Shown piece by piece: positions 25,470 through 34,906 of a DNA stretch of 43,382 nt. The notes below the pieces were generated by a model. It did no database searches. It worked only from the letters and a program-made list of their open reading frames with translations, and had not been told where the DNA came from. This DNA comes from a virus, in the IMG/VR virus record IMGVR_UViG_3300039098_000030, positions 1 to 43,382 of that record, one strand, 5' to 3'. Made by a program: the position numbers and the translations under genes. Each line of letters starts with the position of its first letter. The stretch's first letter is position 1.

Positions 25470-26483
25470 TTAGTAATTAAACAAACTATTACTATCAACC
25501 CCTAATTTTTTGAGTTCTTTAATTTTTTTATCTGAGTAAAAGTCTGTTGGTAATTTTGCATTTTTAGAAGAGTTACAACTTCTACACAATAGAACAGTAT
25601 TAGATAAAGTTAATCTTCCCCCTCTACTGAATGGTACATTGTGGTCTATTGTTAAATTATCAGTTCCATTACAGTTAAAGCACTTATTGTTAAATTTTTT
25701 AAATACTTCTTTTTTGTCTCTTGCACCAAAATTCTCTTTAATATCTGTTTTTCTTATTCTACCATTGTAACTTGCTCCGTTTACATAGTTTGGATGATTA
25801 GTACCACTAAATGCTTTAGATATTTTTTCTTTTCGTGATTCATCTGTCCTATAAAATTCGTGATGGCATTTTTGCGAACATACTTTTCTAAAAGGTCTAA
25901 CAATAGTAAACCCTTTTTTATTGTTAGATTTTCTATATTGAAACGCACAAAACAAAGTTTTACAAACTGCACAAATTAATACTTTATCTCTATTACTTCT
26001 ACATTCATCAGAACAATATATTTTTTTATATTTAAACTTATGTGATTCTCTAGTAACATCTTTGCCACAAATATCACATTTTTTTGTAAGATACTCTATC
26101 TTACTCCCATCTTTTTTTAATCCTTTTGAGTGATGTTCTAAATAACATTTTCTATCACAAAAAACATTTTTACTTTCAGTTCCATCCCTATTTTTACTCT
26201 TGGTTCTGGTTACATCTTTGTTACAATTTGCACATGGCTGAGACTTTATTTTTTTTGATGCTTTTGTTTGACAATCTTTGCCACAAAACTTTTGATTAAT
26301 ATGCTTTGATTTATATTCAATACTACAATACTCGCATATTTTTAATGGGGAATTTTCAGACTTCTTTTTATATTTGTTTTTATATTGACATTTTTTTGAA
26401 CAATATAATGCTCTTCCACTCTTTGTTTCAAATTTATCATTACAAACTAAACAGTTTTTTATAATCTTTGGAGAATTTTCCAT
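25470..26483 (-). CDS. Multi-zinc-finger HNH homing endonuclease
   Basis: A 337-aa protein. Five tandem zinc modules carry CxxC...CxxxC at Cys 11/14/28/32, 50/53/67/71, 84/87/109/113, 136/139/157/161 and 171/174/202/206. A NUMOD3-like segment follows (KISKAFSGTNHPNY, about 221-233). The C-terminal HNH domain has CFNC, IDHNVPFSRGG and LCRSCNSSKN (268-309). The fingers probably read a long DNA target. It sits between the minor head and scaffold genes as an inserted gene with its own promoter and leader, so it is likely a free-standing homing enzyme. Confidence 0.88.
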   Translation of the reverse strand: MENSPKIIKNCLVCNDKFETKSGRALYCSKKCQYKNKYKKKSENSPLKICEYCSIEYKSKHINQKFCGKDCQTKASKKIKSQPCANCNKDVTRTKSKNRDGTESKNVFCDRKCYLEHHSKGLKKDGSKIEYLTKKCDICGKDVTRESHKFKYKKIYCSDECRSNRDKVLICAVCKTLFCAFQYRKSNNKKGFTIVRPFRKVCSQKCHHEFYRTDESRKEKISKAFSGTNHPNYVNGASYNGRIRKTDIKENFGARDKKEVFKKFNNKCFNCNGTDNLTIDHNVPFSRGGRLTLSNTVLLCRSCNSSKNAKLPTDFYSDKKIKELKKLGVDSNSLFNY

Positions 26484-26558
26484 CTGTAGTTCCTAGTTCA
26501 ATTTCTAGTTTTAATGAAGCGAGGGGTAATTAATCCCTCAAACTAGGAGTGTATTATA
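26484..26558 (-). promoter_or_regulatory. Promoter and bistable leader of HNH gene (copy 2)
   Basis: The minus-strand extended -10 TGTTATAAT (26553-26558) is followed by TCCTAGTTT (26540-26548) and a GAGGG/CCCTC hairpin (26521-26539). A first repeat containing AAACTAGA (within 26502-26512) and a second repeat AACTAGGAA (26490-26498) carrying the Shine-Dalgarno come next. TCCTAGTT pairs perfectly (8 bp) with the second repeat. Order, spacing and sequence align with the leader at 19399-19478 although the paired bases differ, which looks like covariation. Confidence 0.7.
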
Positions 26559-26565
26559 ACATCAT

Positions 26566-27591
26566 TTATCCATATTTCTCTTTAAGCATTTGAACAGATA
26601 GTTCACTTCCACTCTGATTTACAAGGTCACTAAAAGTTATTTTTTTATCTTTATACATTTTATATCTACTTATTCCTAAGTATTTTTCTTGAAATGTTTT
26701 TGGCTTTGACTCAAACCATTTTGAAAATGAAATACTACTTGATATTTGACCATTTATGCTAGACCTTGTACCCTCACTAATTTCTTCAATATCTCCAAGA
26801 CCTAACTCTTCCCAAGATTTTAAAACTGGAACTAGAACACTTCTACATTGAAAATGTAAAGGTGGAACTCTATATCTATACTTTTTTCCAAGTGAATTTA
26901 ACCCTACTCCATTTAAATCCCACATTGCTGAATCTCTTGTAGCACATATAAAAGATACTTTTGAGTCCATTGTACTTAGATGTTGTATTCCCTTTATCAC
27001 ATCGTCATTCGCATCATATACAGATTGTCTAGCCTGATTTGATACAGTTGCAACACTCGTTCTTGCTATCGTTCTCGCATGGTTCATTCCCTTGTTTAAA
27101 ACTCCATCAACTCTTTTAGCTAACTCGTAATTATTCTCTCCGATTGAAGCACCAAGTTTTATAGCTCTCTCTAAATCTGTTTGCATTGATTTATCTAATG
27201 AAGTGAACCATGATTTTATAGTAGCTCCCTCGATTAAAGAAGTTTTAGCAATGTTTACTAAAGTGCTATCTTTTACTACTTTTGAGAAAATATCAGCACC
27301 GATAACAGCATTAGTTGAAGCCATTACATAACCAGCCTCAGTCTTTGCAAGTTCGCCTAAATCTTCATATTGACTTGATAAATCTACATCAACACGGCTT
27401 TTTAATTCTTTTACTGTTGCATTTGCATTTCTAAGATTAATAGGGTCGGCTGTTTTTATAGCTAAATCAACATCATCAAGTATCTCTTTGTATATTAAAG
27501 CTACTTCATTTGATAATCCATTGCTTACTTTTTGTAGGACTAAAGAGCGTGTAATAGCAATATCTGCCATTGTATCAGCAATATTAGCCAC
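26566..27591 (-). CDS. Minor head protein (Mu F / SPP1 gp7 family)
   Basis: A 341-aa protein. The C-terminal morphogenesis domain has HARTIARTSVATVSNQARQ (about 165-183), QHLSTMDSKVSFICATRD, and PPLHFQCRSVLVPV (about 240-253), the Cys/His pattern of the Mu F/SPP1 gp7 family. These proteins sit near the portal inside the head and assist ejection or assembly. Start is GTG, overlapping the TAG of the 84-aa gene. Confidence 0.87.
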   Translation of the reverse strand: MANIADTMADIAITRSLVLQKVSNGLSNEVALIYKEILDDVDLAIKTADPINLRNANATVKELKSRVDVDLSSQYEDLGELAKTEAGYVMASTNAVIGADIFSKVVKDSTLVNIAKTSLIEGATIKSWFTSLDKSMQTDLERAIKLGASIGENNYELAKRVDGVLNKGMNHARTIARTSVATVSNQARQSVYDANDDVIKGIQHLSTMDSKVSFICATRDSAMWDLNGVGLNSLGKKYRYRVPPLHFQCRSVLVPVLKSWEELGLGDIEEISEGTRSSINGQISSSISFSKWFESKPKTFQEKYLGISRYKMYKDKKITFSDLVNQSGSELSVQMLKEKYG

Positions 27592-27845
27592 TACCCTAGT
27601 CCATCAATCTTAGCTTTAGCCTCTCCAAGTATCATAGCAACTTTTGAGGCATATTCTAAATCTTCTTGTGAAGCCATTGATATAAACTGTTCTATTTTTA
27701 TGTTACTACCCATAACCTCTTGATATTCAATTAAAATGTTTTCAATATCTCTATATATTTTTATAGTACCACTTGCTAATTTCTCGCCTGTTGCACCGAT
27801 TATCTTAGTTTCTTGAAATGTTTGGTTTAGTGTTTCTAATTTCAT
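27591..27845 (-). CDS. Hypothetical virion-cluster protein, 84 aa
   Basis: A helical protein with no recognised family, located between a structural protein and the minor head protein and coupled to the latter by a TAGTG overlap. It may be an assembly partner of the minor head protein. Its stop codon is TAG, which shows that TAG is used as a true stop in this genome. Confidence 0.65.
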   Translation of the reverse strand: MKLETLNQTFQETKIIGATGEKLASGTIKIYRDIENILIEYQEVMGSNIKIEQFISMASQEDLEYASKVAMILGEAKAKIDGLG

Positions 27846-27854
27846 TTGTTTATC

Positions 27855-28643
27855 CTATAAAAAAGCTGCATTTATCACATCACTTTTACTTGATGATTCC
27901 ATTAGTTTATCATGCTGTTCTTGTGTTAATACTCCACTATCTACAACTGCGATATATTCAACATTTGCATAATTAGAGTTGCTTGTTTCATTCCCTGCTA
28001 TATCAATCGCACGAACTCCGATATAGTAAGTGGTTAAATCTTGTAACGGCTCTGCTGTATCACTACTTATTGATAAAAAGTGTCCTTGACTTGCTGTAAG
28101 TAAATTTGAAGAACTAAAAATATCTGTATCAAATTTTGATATGTAAATGTTGTATCTCACTTCGTTTTTATCTGATGCACTTCCCCAAGTTATGTTAATA
28201 AGTGAGCCGTTTTGATAAGCGTTTATTATACCTGTTGTTGTATCCCATGTTGGAGCGTATGTGTCTTCTATTCCTATTGTATTATCAATAAGTCCTGCTG
28301 AGTTGTTTGGTCTAATTGATACATTATTTACATTTGTAACATCAGCAATATTATTATTTGAGCCTAAGAAGTTTACGGCATAAGGAGTTCCAACATCTTC
28401 AAAAGTAACAGTATATCCATTTATTATTTCTATTGTTCTAGCATAAGGAATACCACCAAGAACAACAACAGTATTATGACTAATAACATCGGGATTAACC
28501 ATACCCTCTGCATTATCCATAATATCGTTTATATCTTTTTTAAATTGATGCGTATCAAGATTGTAAATAGCACCCGATACTAAATCTAAATATGATTGCG
28601 GAACTGTTATTATCCTAGTAATCCAATCAATACTTAATGCCAT
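27855..28643 (-). CDS. Virion structural protein with FN3-like domain
   Basis: A 262-aa protein. The N-terminal module starts with SIDWITRIITVPQSYL and contains GGIPYARTIEIINGYTVTF and NNSAGLI, a pattern I know from uncharacterised structural proteins of several siphophages. The C-terminal half (about 130-235) looks like a fibronectin type III domain (WGSASDKNEVRYNIYI, YYIGVRAID). It probably decorates the capsid. Confidence 0.68.
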   Translation of the reverse strand: MALSIDWITRIITVPQSYLDLVSGAIYNLDTHQFKKDINDIMDNAEGMVNPDVISHNTVVVLGGIPYARTIEIINGYTVTFEDVGTPYAVNFLGSNNNIADVTNVNNVSIRPNNSAGLIDNTIGIEDTYAPTWDTTTGIINAYQNGSLINITWGSASDKNEVRYNIYISKFDTDIFSSSNLLTASQGHFLSISSDTAEPLQDLTTYYIGVRAIDIAGNETSNSNYANVEYIAVVDSGVLTQEQHDKLMESSSKSDVINAAFL

Positions 28644-28691
28644 TATTATCCTTTAAGTTTTAGTGACCACCTCGAAAGGTAGTCTAAAAAG

Positions 28692-30443
28692 TTAAATATC
28701 TGCTGATAAAACCGCTGATGTTGAACTACCTAATGAAAGTGTAGTTTGAAATGTTTTTACTGGAGTTCCATTAACTGTTCCACCATCACGAACACGAACA
28801 TATAAAGTTCTTGCTGAGTGAAATACTGCTGTAAAAGTCGTTGAAGTACCACTAACCAACTCATCAGTATAAGCAATAAAAGAGTTATTTCCTGCTGTTG
28901 CTGCTGGAGTTCCCGTACAACCTAAGAATGTCATAGTAGAAGCTTCAACTGTATAAGATGTATAAGAAACGATATGAGAGACACCTGCATCATCATATAG
29001 TCTAAATTGACCTGTTGCTGGAGTATCTTTTGCTGATTGAGTTGCAGTACCAAGAGTTTCAATATTAGAAGTTAATATAACCGTACCAGCATCAGCTATT
29101 ACAGTTGTATCTAGTGCAAATTGGTCAATCATTAATCCGCTGTTATCTGGAGCAACTAAAACACGAGACTCACCATCATCTAAACCAGTAACAGAAGTTT
29201 GTCTATAATCGGGAGGTTGAACAGAAGCATTTGTAAGATCAACAACTTTATCACTTGCTCCTAAATCTGTTTTAAGCACACCAAAACCATAAGCACCATT
29301 TAAAGCTGTACCCGTAGAAGAACCAGCAACGATAAATGATATAGGTCTTTCTTGAATAGTTACTGCCATTGTAACGGTTGCACCCGATGTACCACCAGCT
29401 ATAACTTCATCATTATTTGGAATAACACCCGTTAAGATTTGCATCCATAACTTAGAAGCTGTTGTTGCACTATCTACTGCTAACATTTGTCCAGTACCAC
29501 CAGTCCAACTAATAGGCTCTGGGTCTCCATTTGGATTTGTTGCAGTACCAAAAGCACCAGTTGCACCATCTACATCAATCTCATGTGTAATACCTCTAAA
29601 GATTTTACCATCTAAGCCATATAAAGTATCTGTTGAATCATAAGCTGTAATTGCTTTGATTTTCTCTACAAATGTATTGATGTCATTTGCACCACGAGTC
29701 CACTTAGAATAGTAATCTTCATCTGTACCATCAATATCAACATCATAAGAGTTAAAACCCTCTACATTTGTAACATCAGCAAGTGCATCAATAGTAACAC
29801 GAGAAGTTGTGTTATTTCCATCAAGTACATTATCAAGTGCTAGTGTATTATTTCCACGACCTGTACCATTAACTTTAAACTCTTTAAATGTTTTTAAATA
29901 CTCTCTAGTCATACCAATAAGTCTACGACCATCAACATCACCACCTGAACCTACAAAGTCATGTACTAAAACAATAAAACGATGCGAGATACCATTTGTT
30001 ACATCAGCATTTAATCCACTTGTACCAGCACCAAAAACTGTATTGTTCCAAAAGTCATCCGCTATGTAGGCACCACTTTGTAATAGTTGGATATTAACAC
30101 CAGCATTTCCGTAGTTTACAAAACCATCATAAATCTTTCTATCAACACCCTCAACACCTTGAATAATTGAACCATCATAGATATGCTGTGAAGCTGTATC
30201 ATCAATGTTGTAATCTCCAAGTAATTGAACGATATTATCAATACCTAGTCTATCTGATGGAGTGCTAGAAGTAATATCTACTAAATCATCACCAATTGCA
30301 CTTGCATCATCTGCTTTATCTTGCAAATATCTGTGAAGTTCGATAGTTGTAACATATCCTGCTCCATCAGCTTCATGAACTGCTCCGATATACCTAATAT
30401 CACCGTTTAGGTCTACCGACCAATCATTTTCAACTAAAGCCAT
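28692..30443 (-). CDS. Virion structural protein, 583 aa
   Basis: A large beta-rich, acidic protein rich in Asp, Gly and Thr, with no signal or membrane segment. It begins WSVDLNGDIRYIG and includes DRLGIDNIVQLLGDYNID. It is flanked by head genes and driven by its own palindromic promoter, so it is an abundant virion component, perhaps a head fibre or decoration protein. No enzymatic motif is visible. Confidence 0.6.
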   Translation of the reverse strand: MALVENDWSVDLNGDIRYIGAVHEADGAGYVTTIELHRYLQDKADDASAIGDDLVDITSSTPSDRLGIDNIVQLLGDYNIDDTASQHIYDGSIIQGVEGVDRKIYDGFVNYGNAGVNIQLLQSGAYIADDFWNNTVFGAGTSGLNADVTNGISHRFIVLVHDFVGSGGDVDGRRLIGMTREYLKTFKEFKVNGTGRGNNTLALDNVLDGNNTTSRVTIDALADVTNVEGFNSYDVDIDGTDEDYYSKWTRGANDINTFVEKIKAITAYDSTDTLYGLDGKIFRGITHEIDVDGATGAFGTATNPNGDPEPISWTGGTGQMLAVDSATTASKLWMQILTGVIPNNDEVIAGGTSGATVTMAVTIQERPISFIVAGSSTGTALNGAYGFGVLKTDLGASDKVVDLTNASVQPPDYRQTSVTGLDDGESRVLVAPDNSGLMIDQFALDTTVIADAGTVILTSNIETLGTATQSAKDTPATGQFRLYDDAGVSHIVSYTSYTVEASTMTFLGCTGTPAATAGNNSFIAYTDELVSGTSTTFTAVFHSARTLYVRVRDGGTVNGTPVKTFQTTLSLGSSTSAVLSADI

Positions 30444-30471
30444 TGTAATTCCTTATGTTAAATTATAATTG

Positions 30472-30488
30472 TAATTATAGCATAATTA
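30472..30488 (-). promoter_or_regulatory. Palindromic extended -10 promoter (583-aa gene)
   Basis: TAATTAT-AGC-ATAATTA is a perfect palindrome with a 3-bp centre. On the minus strand it contains TGCTATAAT, an extended -10, with no -35. The TAA stop of the upstream 67-aa gene (30486-30488) lies inside it. An identical copy is at 32428-32444. Confidence 0.65.
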
Positions 30489-30689
30489 AGTAGTGCTTCC
30501 ATTCCCTCTATTTGTAGCTAAAAATATGTTTAATTTCTGTTGCATTTGTTGAAGTTGTTGCTGTAAAATCGTGTTTGTTGTAGTTAATCCACCGACTACA
30601 TCTTCAAGTTTTTTAATCTTTGATTGTAATATTTGTTGGTTTTGGTGGATACCCTCGATATTCTTTTTATTAATTATTTCTTGTGACAT
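30486..30689 (-). CDS. Coiled-coil protein, 67 aa
   Basis: An almost continuous heptad pattern with Gln-rich stretches (LQQQLQQMQQKL), so probably an oligomeric coiled coil. It lies between two large virion proteins and its start abuts the stop of the 572-aa gene. It could trimerise a head fibre. Confidence 0.65.
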   Translation of the reverse strand: MSQEIINKKNIEGIHQNQQILQSKIKKLEDVVGGLTTTNTILQQQLQQMQQKLNIFLATNRGNGSTT

Positions 30690-32407
30690 TATTCATCCAG
30701 TATTAGATATAAAGTAAGTGATAATCCATTAGCACTATCAATAGTTTCTCCGATAGGCTCTGTTTTATAAAATGGTGTTACAGTTGATTTTCTAGCACGA
30801 CCTAGAACGGGTTGATTTGATGATAGTGACCTTGTATCACTAACTTGACCGTTTACATCTGTAAGTAGTTTATTGATGATTACAGTACCCTCTGTAAGTC
30901 CACCACCTGCATCTGCCCAAACATATACCATAGCATTTTGAATAATTGCTTTTGTGAGCTTATCTCTTACTGTGATAGTAGTGGTTACTTGACCAGCTAC
31001 AACATTAACTGTTGCACCTGCACTTCTTATTGATGGTATCCCAGCACCAGTTGCTACTGATATTGTAACTTCTCCTGATGTAGCACTTATATAAATAGCT
31101 TCATTGCCAGTTGATGTTGGAGTGATAGGACTTCCAGTTGAACCACTATCGAAGTTTGATAACAGACAATTCCAGTCCATTGTACCATCGCCAACCGTTG
31201 TTAATTCTACTCCATGATTAGAACCTGAACTATTTATCGAACTTGTGGATATGTGTGCTAAATCAGCAACTATCATACTTGTAACACCCGAAACACCATT
31301 GATTATATTATTGTTTGCAAAGTCTGATGATGCTGTTAATGTGAGAGAATTTGAACCATCAAAAGTACATTTATTATAAGGCTCTGCTCCTAAAGTTCTT
31401 GCATCGTATAAAGAAATAACAACCCCTGAATACTCATCATTAGCTGTTGAACTCATAGTGCTTAAATATTTTATATACCCACCTGATTTTGTGAAGCCTG
31501 TAGCTGATGAAGTGTCTATGCTTACTTTATTTGAATCGTTACCAGCTAGACCGATATTAGTATCAGTCATACTTGCTGTATTTCCACCCGTTGCATTTAC
31601 TGTTATTACATTTGCTGTGGTGGGATAACTTGTAACCCATGCTGAACCACTATAGTGCTCTGATTTTTCATACTCAACATTAGATCCATCTGAGGATACC
31701 GTTGTGTTTGCAGTGTCGCTATGTATTGTTAAACTACCAAGAGAGAAATAAGTTTGTCCTCTTGATTGAAACATACCAGCAGCACGATTTGCATAGTCTT
31801 CAGCCCACAAAACTATATCATCATACATAGTTGTAGAAGTACCCTCGACTTTTAAACCTTTAGCACTTATGATTTGTGATATAAAGAATGACTCAGCTCG
31901 AACTGATACATCTGTATCCATCCAAACACCTATCGTATCAATTGCACTTAAATCAGCACCACCGTTGATTGTTGGAGTTGTTGTCGGATCTATACAGAAA
32001 ACCCTCCATCTTCCATCCCATTTATTAGAGTCTGATTTACTTGCAACTGTGTACTCATTAAAAGAACCTGTACCATCGCCTATACAGATATTATATGGAG
32101 TGTTTGCGATAGTTTTTAATGGAGTTGGCGAGAGAGTCATAACCCAAATATAGATAAATTCGCCCTCTTGAGCACCTCCACCACTATAATCTAAAGGAGT
32201 TATCCCATCTATGTAAGTGTAACCACTTTTTGAGGCATATTTTGAACCGATTGAAGCGACTCCATACTTTGAAGCATCTGGACTTAGTGAGTATGAACCA
32301 CCACCAAGTTCTTTCCAGTCTCCAGTTCCTGAGCCTCCAGTATCATTAGTAAGTGAGTCGGCATTTGCTACAACACCGTAACCGTCATAAGTAATTGTTA
32401 ATGCCAT
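30689..32407 (-). CDS. Virion structural protein, 572 aa, beta-rich
   Basis: Residues 1-180 are beta-rich and Gly/Ser-rich, opening with ALTITYDGYG. About 220-450 is a repetitive Thr/Ser/Asn region that looks like a beta-helix or fibre. About 465-570 resembles an Ig or transthyretin-like fold (AGQVTTTITVRDKLTKAI, VTDVNGQVSDT type pattern). Probably a head fibre or decoration protein with its own promoter. No catalytic motif found. Confidence 0.6.
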   Translation of the reverse strand: MALTITYDGYGVVANADSLTNDTGGSGTGDWKELGGGSYSLSPDASKYGVASIGSKYASKSGYTYIDGITPLDYSGGGAQEGEFIYIWVMTLSPTPLKTIANTPYNICIGDGTGSFNEYTVASKSDSNKWDGRWRVFCIDPTTTPTINGGADLSAIDTIGVWMDTDVSVRAESFFISQIISAKGLKVEGTSTTMYDDIVLWAEDYANRAAGMFQSRGQTYFSLGSLTIHSDTANTTVSSDGSNVEYEKSEHYSGSAWVTSYPTTANVITVNATGGNTASMTDTNIGLAGNDSNKVSIDTSSATGFTKSGGYIKYLSTMSSTANDEYSGVVISLYDARTLGAEPYNKCTFDGSNSLTLTASSDFANNNIINGVSGVTSMIVADLAHISTSSINSSGSNHGVELTTVGDGTMDWNCLLSNFDSGSTGSPITPTSTGNEAIYISATSGEVTISVATGAGIPSIRSAGATVNVVAGQVTTTITVRDKLTKAIIQNAMVYVWADAGGGLTEGTVIINKLLTDVNGQVSDTRSLSSNQPVLGRARKSTVTPFYKTEPIGETIDSANGLSLTLYLILDE

Positions 32408-32427
32408 TGATTACCTCTTTATTTGTG

Positions 32428-32444
32428 TAATTATAGCATAATTA
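32428..32444 (-). promoter_or_regulatory. Palindromic extended -10 promoter (572-aa gene)
   Basis: The same 17-bp palindrome as at 30472, with the -10 TATAAT at 32430-32435. It again contains the TAA stop of the upstream gene (32442-32444). The repetition of both the palindrome and its placement over a stop codon points to a selected regulatory unit. Confidence 0.65.
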
Positions 32445-33377
32445 AGCTACAGAAATATTAGTAATATTCCCATCTAAATAGCTTATTGTTTTAATTATTG
32501 ATTGATTAGAGATATTATTTGTGATTGTTACTGTTTCAATGTTTCCATCACTATAAAGTATTTCTTTAGTGAAGAGTTTGGTTGTTTTGGTATCGTTTAT
32601 ATATACATTAATTTGAGTTATATTTCCATCAACATAAATTAATTCAGAGTATGAAGTTTTGTAAGTGCTATTAAACATATGCAATAATTCATCGGATGAT
32701 ACATGAGAGTCGTATTTTGAGGTGTCTATTGAACCGCCACCACCACCGACTAAAACCTTTTGTTTAGGGAGTTTGATTTTATCTTCTGTATCGTCTGAAT
32801 ATGTGATTATTAGATAGTCATTTTTAATTTCAGCTTTGACTATGCCTCGACCGTCTTCGCCATCGATTCCATCACGACCATCTTTACCTTTTACACTTTT
32901 ACCATCATCACCTTTTAATCTATCAAAATTATCATCTATCCAAAGTGATAAAGCATTAGATATTTGTAAGTCTGTAACTTCCTTTGCATCTCTGCCATCA
33001 CGACCTTTTGGAACTTGTATATTTTTGACTGCTTGTAATACTTCACTCTTTATTTTTTCCGTTTCTAAATTTCTTTGTTTGACTAACTTGTTTATTTCTG
33101 CTTTTAATAGTGCTTTTGCAACTACACTATCGTAGTCTTTACCATCTTTACCGTTTATTGCAATAGGTAGTTTTTTGATTTCTGTTTGAATTGTTTTATA
33201 TATCTGAACATTTAAACTATCAATTCTTTCATGTAAAAGCTTTTTTTCTTTATCATAATCATTTTCAAAACTATTTATTTCACTCTTTGTTTCATCTACA
33301 TCGCTCTCTAGGTCTTTTAGTGATTGATTAAGTACCGATATGGCTTCAATGAGTGATACAAGTAATTCTGAATCCAT
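32442..33377 (-). CDS. Coiled-coil and collagen-like virion protein
   Basis: A 311-aa protein: a coiled coil at about 10-70, a short G-K-D-G-K-D stretch near 75, a second coil at 85-120, and Gly-X-Y repeats (GRDGRDAK, GKSVKGKDGRDGIDGEDGRG, about 125-175). A GGGGGS hinge and three similar C-terminal repeats containing YxDGNI (about 245-310) follow. The layout implies a trimeric fibre, perhaps on the head, as the gene follows the portal. Gly-X-Y content is rich in Lys-Asp pairs, which stabilise bacterial collagens. Confidence 0.72.
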   Translation of the reverse strand: MDSELLVSLIEAISVLNQSLKDLESDVDETKSEINSFENDYDKEKKLLHERIDSLNVQIYKTIQTEIKKLPIAINGKDGKDYDSVVAKALLKAEINKLVKQRNLETEKIKSEVLQAVKNIQVPKGRDGRDAKEVTDLQISNALSLWIDDNFDRLKGDDGKSVKGKDGRDGIDGEDGRGIVKAEIKNDYLIITYSDDTEDKIKLPKQKVLVGGGGGSIDTSKYDSHVSSDELLHMFNSTYKTSYSELIYVDGNITQINVYINDTKTTKLFTKEILYSDGNIETVTITNNISNQSIIKTISYLDGNITNISVA

Positions 33378-34846
33378 TAGATACCCATCTTCTCTCTAAT
33401 TGATTGTAGGGTGCTTTTGTCGGTTGATTTGTTTGTAGCTTTAATCGGACTCTCTGTTAATGTAGGTGTAGCTGTTTGTATCTCGGTCTGCTGTTCATCA
33501 AAAGTCTTAGTCTCTTCTATAAGTTCACCATTTTTAAGATTAAAGAATAAGTCCTGAGAACTAATCGCACCACTAAGCCATGATGTAGTTAATGCTGTGA
33601 TTGTTTGTGAGTCCATTATTGTTAAATGATAATCAGTATTTAGTTTATAAGTTACTTTATCGCCTGTACCTACCCACTCACTCATAATTATAAGAGCTTT
33701 TTGAATACCACGACTTGCTGTATCTGCTAAAGATATTAGTGAAGCATTTTGTCCACTTGTTCGCATAGCTACCGTGTTTTCAGACTCAGCTGCTCTTTTA
33801 TCCATTTGTAGCATTGAACTACCTAATACTACCATTGACTCTTTAAGGTCTGCATTTTCTTCTCTGTACTGTGGTAAAGTTTTACCCTCTATTTCCATAT
33901 ATTCTGCGTGACCTTGTGGATTCGCAAAACCTTTTACATTCGTAGTACCTACTTTAAATGTACCCTCTACTTCTTTAGGTTGGACACCCCAAAGTATAGG
34001 AGTTGGTGCTGCGAAGTGTAAGGTATGTCTATAATCAACTTTAAGTGCAAATTGACTAACATTTACCTCTGATAAATCATATAGTGGGCTTTTTGCTGGT
34101 GTTAATGTAAGTGAAACTGGTGTGATTGATATAAAAGGGATTTCTGTTAAAGATTCTCCATTCATTTTAGGTAAAAAAGTTTGAGTAATTGTATATTCTC
34201 CACTCTTTTTTCCATCACTTTCGCCCTCTTCAAATATTCTAACCGTGTAAATTCCATCATCTAAAGTAAGAACTCTATATATATCCTCTTCTTTATTTGT
34301 GAACTCATCTACCCATTTGTCTTTTGATTCTTTTAAAACTACCATTGTTAAAACTTGACGATTGTTTATAGTCTCATATTTCCAGTTGATGATTGATTCA
34401 GTTGGATATGACTTAATGTATGGTCTTATGTTTAACTGTTCCACATCGGCAGCACTAAGCCCCTCCGTATCTACACTAGCCATATCCACAAGTAACCCAA
34501 CTCTACCAACTGAAATAAGTTCATCTACTGTATCTTGAGCTAAATCCATTAAAGTTTTATCTGCTAAATCTATGTTATCAAAGAGAGTTTCTAATGTTGA
34601 TGGTGCTTCGATTGTAGGTTTTTTACTAAAGATTAAGCCACTAAGTCCATCTAATGTTCTTGCTACAAAGTTCTCAAAAGGTGGTCTGTTTTTATAGTCT
34701 TCATATTCTTGAGTATCAAAGCTTGATAATGTTGGTACATATTTAACACCTTTTGATTTAACCTGCTCACTACCACTTATAGCATCTCTTACCATGCTCC
34801 ATTGGTTTAGTTTTGCATCATAAAGTTTGTGAGTAGTGTTTACCAT
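33377..34846 (-). CDS. Portal protein, DUF4055 family
   Basis: A 489-aa protein that fits DUF4055: an N-terminal W-x-x-V/M-RD-A-x-x-G segment, PPFENFVARTLDGLSGLIFSKKP (about 54-76) and a central LISVGRVGLLVDM. A long helical C-terminal half carries RAAESENTVAMRTSGQNASL. This family is the dodecameric portal at the capsid vertex that drives DNA packaging. It follows the terminase genes, with the tRNA and ribozyme between, and has its own promoter. Confidence 0.9.
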   Translation of the reverse strand: MVNTTHKLYDAKLNQWSMVRDAISGSEQVKSKGVKYVPTLSSFDTQEYEDYKNRPPFENFVARTLDGLSGLIFSKKPTIEAPSTLETLFDNIDLADKTLMDLAQDTVDELISVGRVGLLVDMASVDTEGLSAADVEQLNIRPYIKSYPTESIINWKYETINNRQVLTMVVLKESKDKWVDEFTNKEEDIYRVLTLDDGIYTVRIFEEGESDGKKSGEYTITQTFLPKMNGESLTEIPFISITPVSLTLTPAKSPLYDLSEVNVSQFALKVDYRHTLHFAAPTPILWGVQPKEVEGTFKVGTTNVKGFANPQGHAEYMEIEGKTLPQYREENADLKESMVVLGSSMLQMDKRAAESENTVAMRTSGQNASLISLADTASRGIQKALIIMSEWVGTGDKVTYKLNTDYHLTIMDSQTITALTTSWLSGAISSQDLFFNLKNGELIEETKTFDEQQTEIQTATPTLTESPIKATNKSTDKSTLQSIREKMGI

Positions 34847-34874
34847 TTAGAACCTTTATAGTATTATTTATGTG

Positions 34875-34891
34875 TAATTATAGCATATTAA
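34875..34891 (-). promoter_or_regulatory. Extended -10 promoter for portal gene
   Basis: Near-copy of the palindromic promoter (TAATTATAGCAT then ATTAA; one arm degraded) with TGCTATAAT on the minus strand (-10 at 34877-34882), 29 bp before the portal start. It lets the portal be transcribed independently of terL and of the tRNA transcript. Confidence 0.6.
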
Positions 34892-34906
34892 GATTTGTTT
34901 TTAAAG

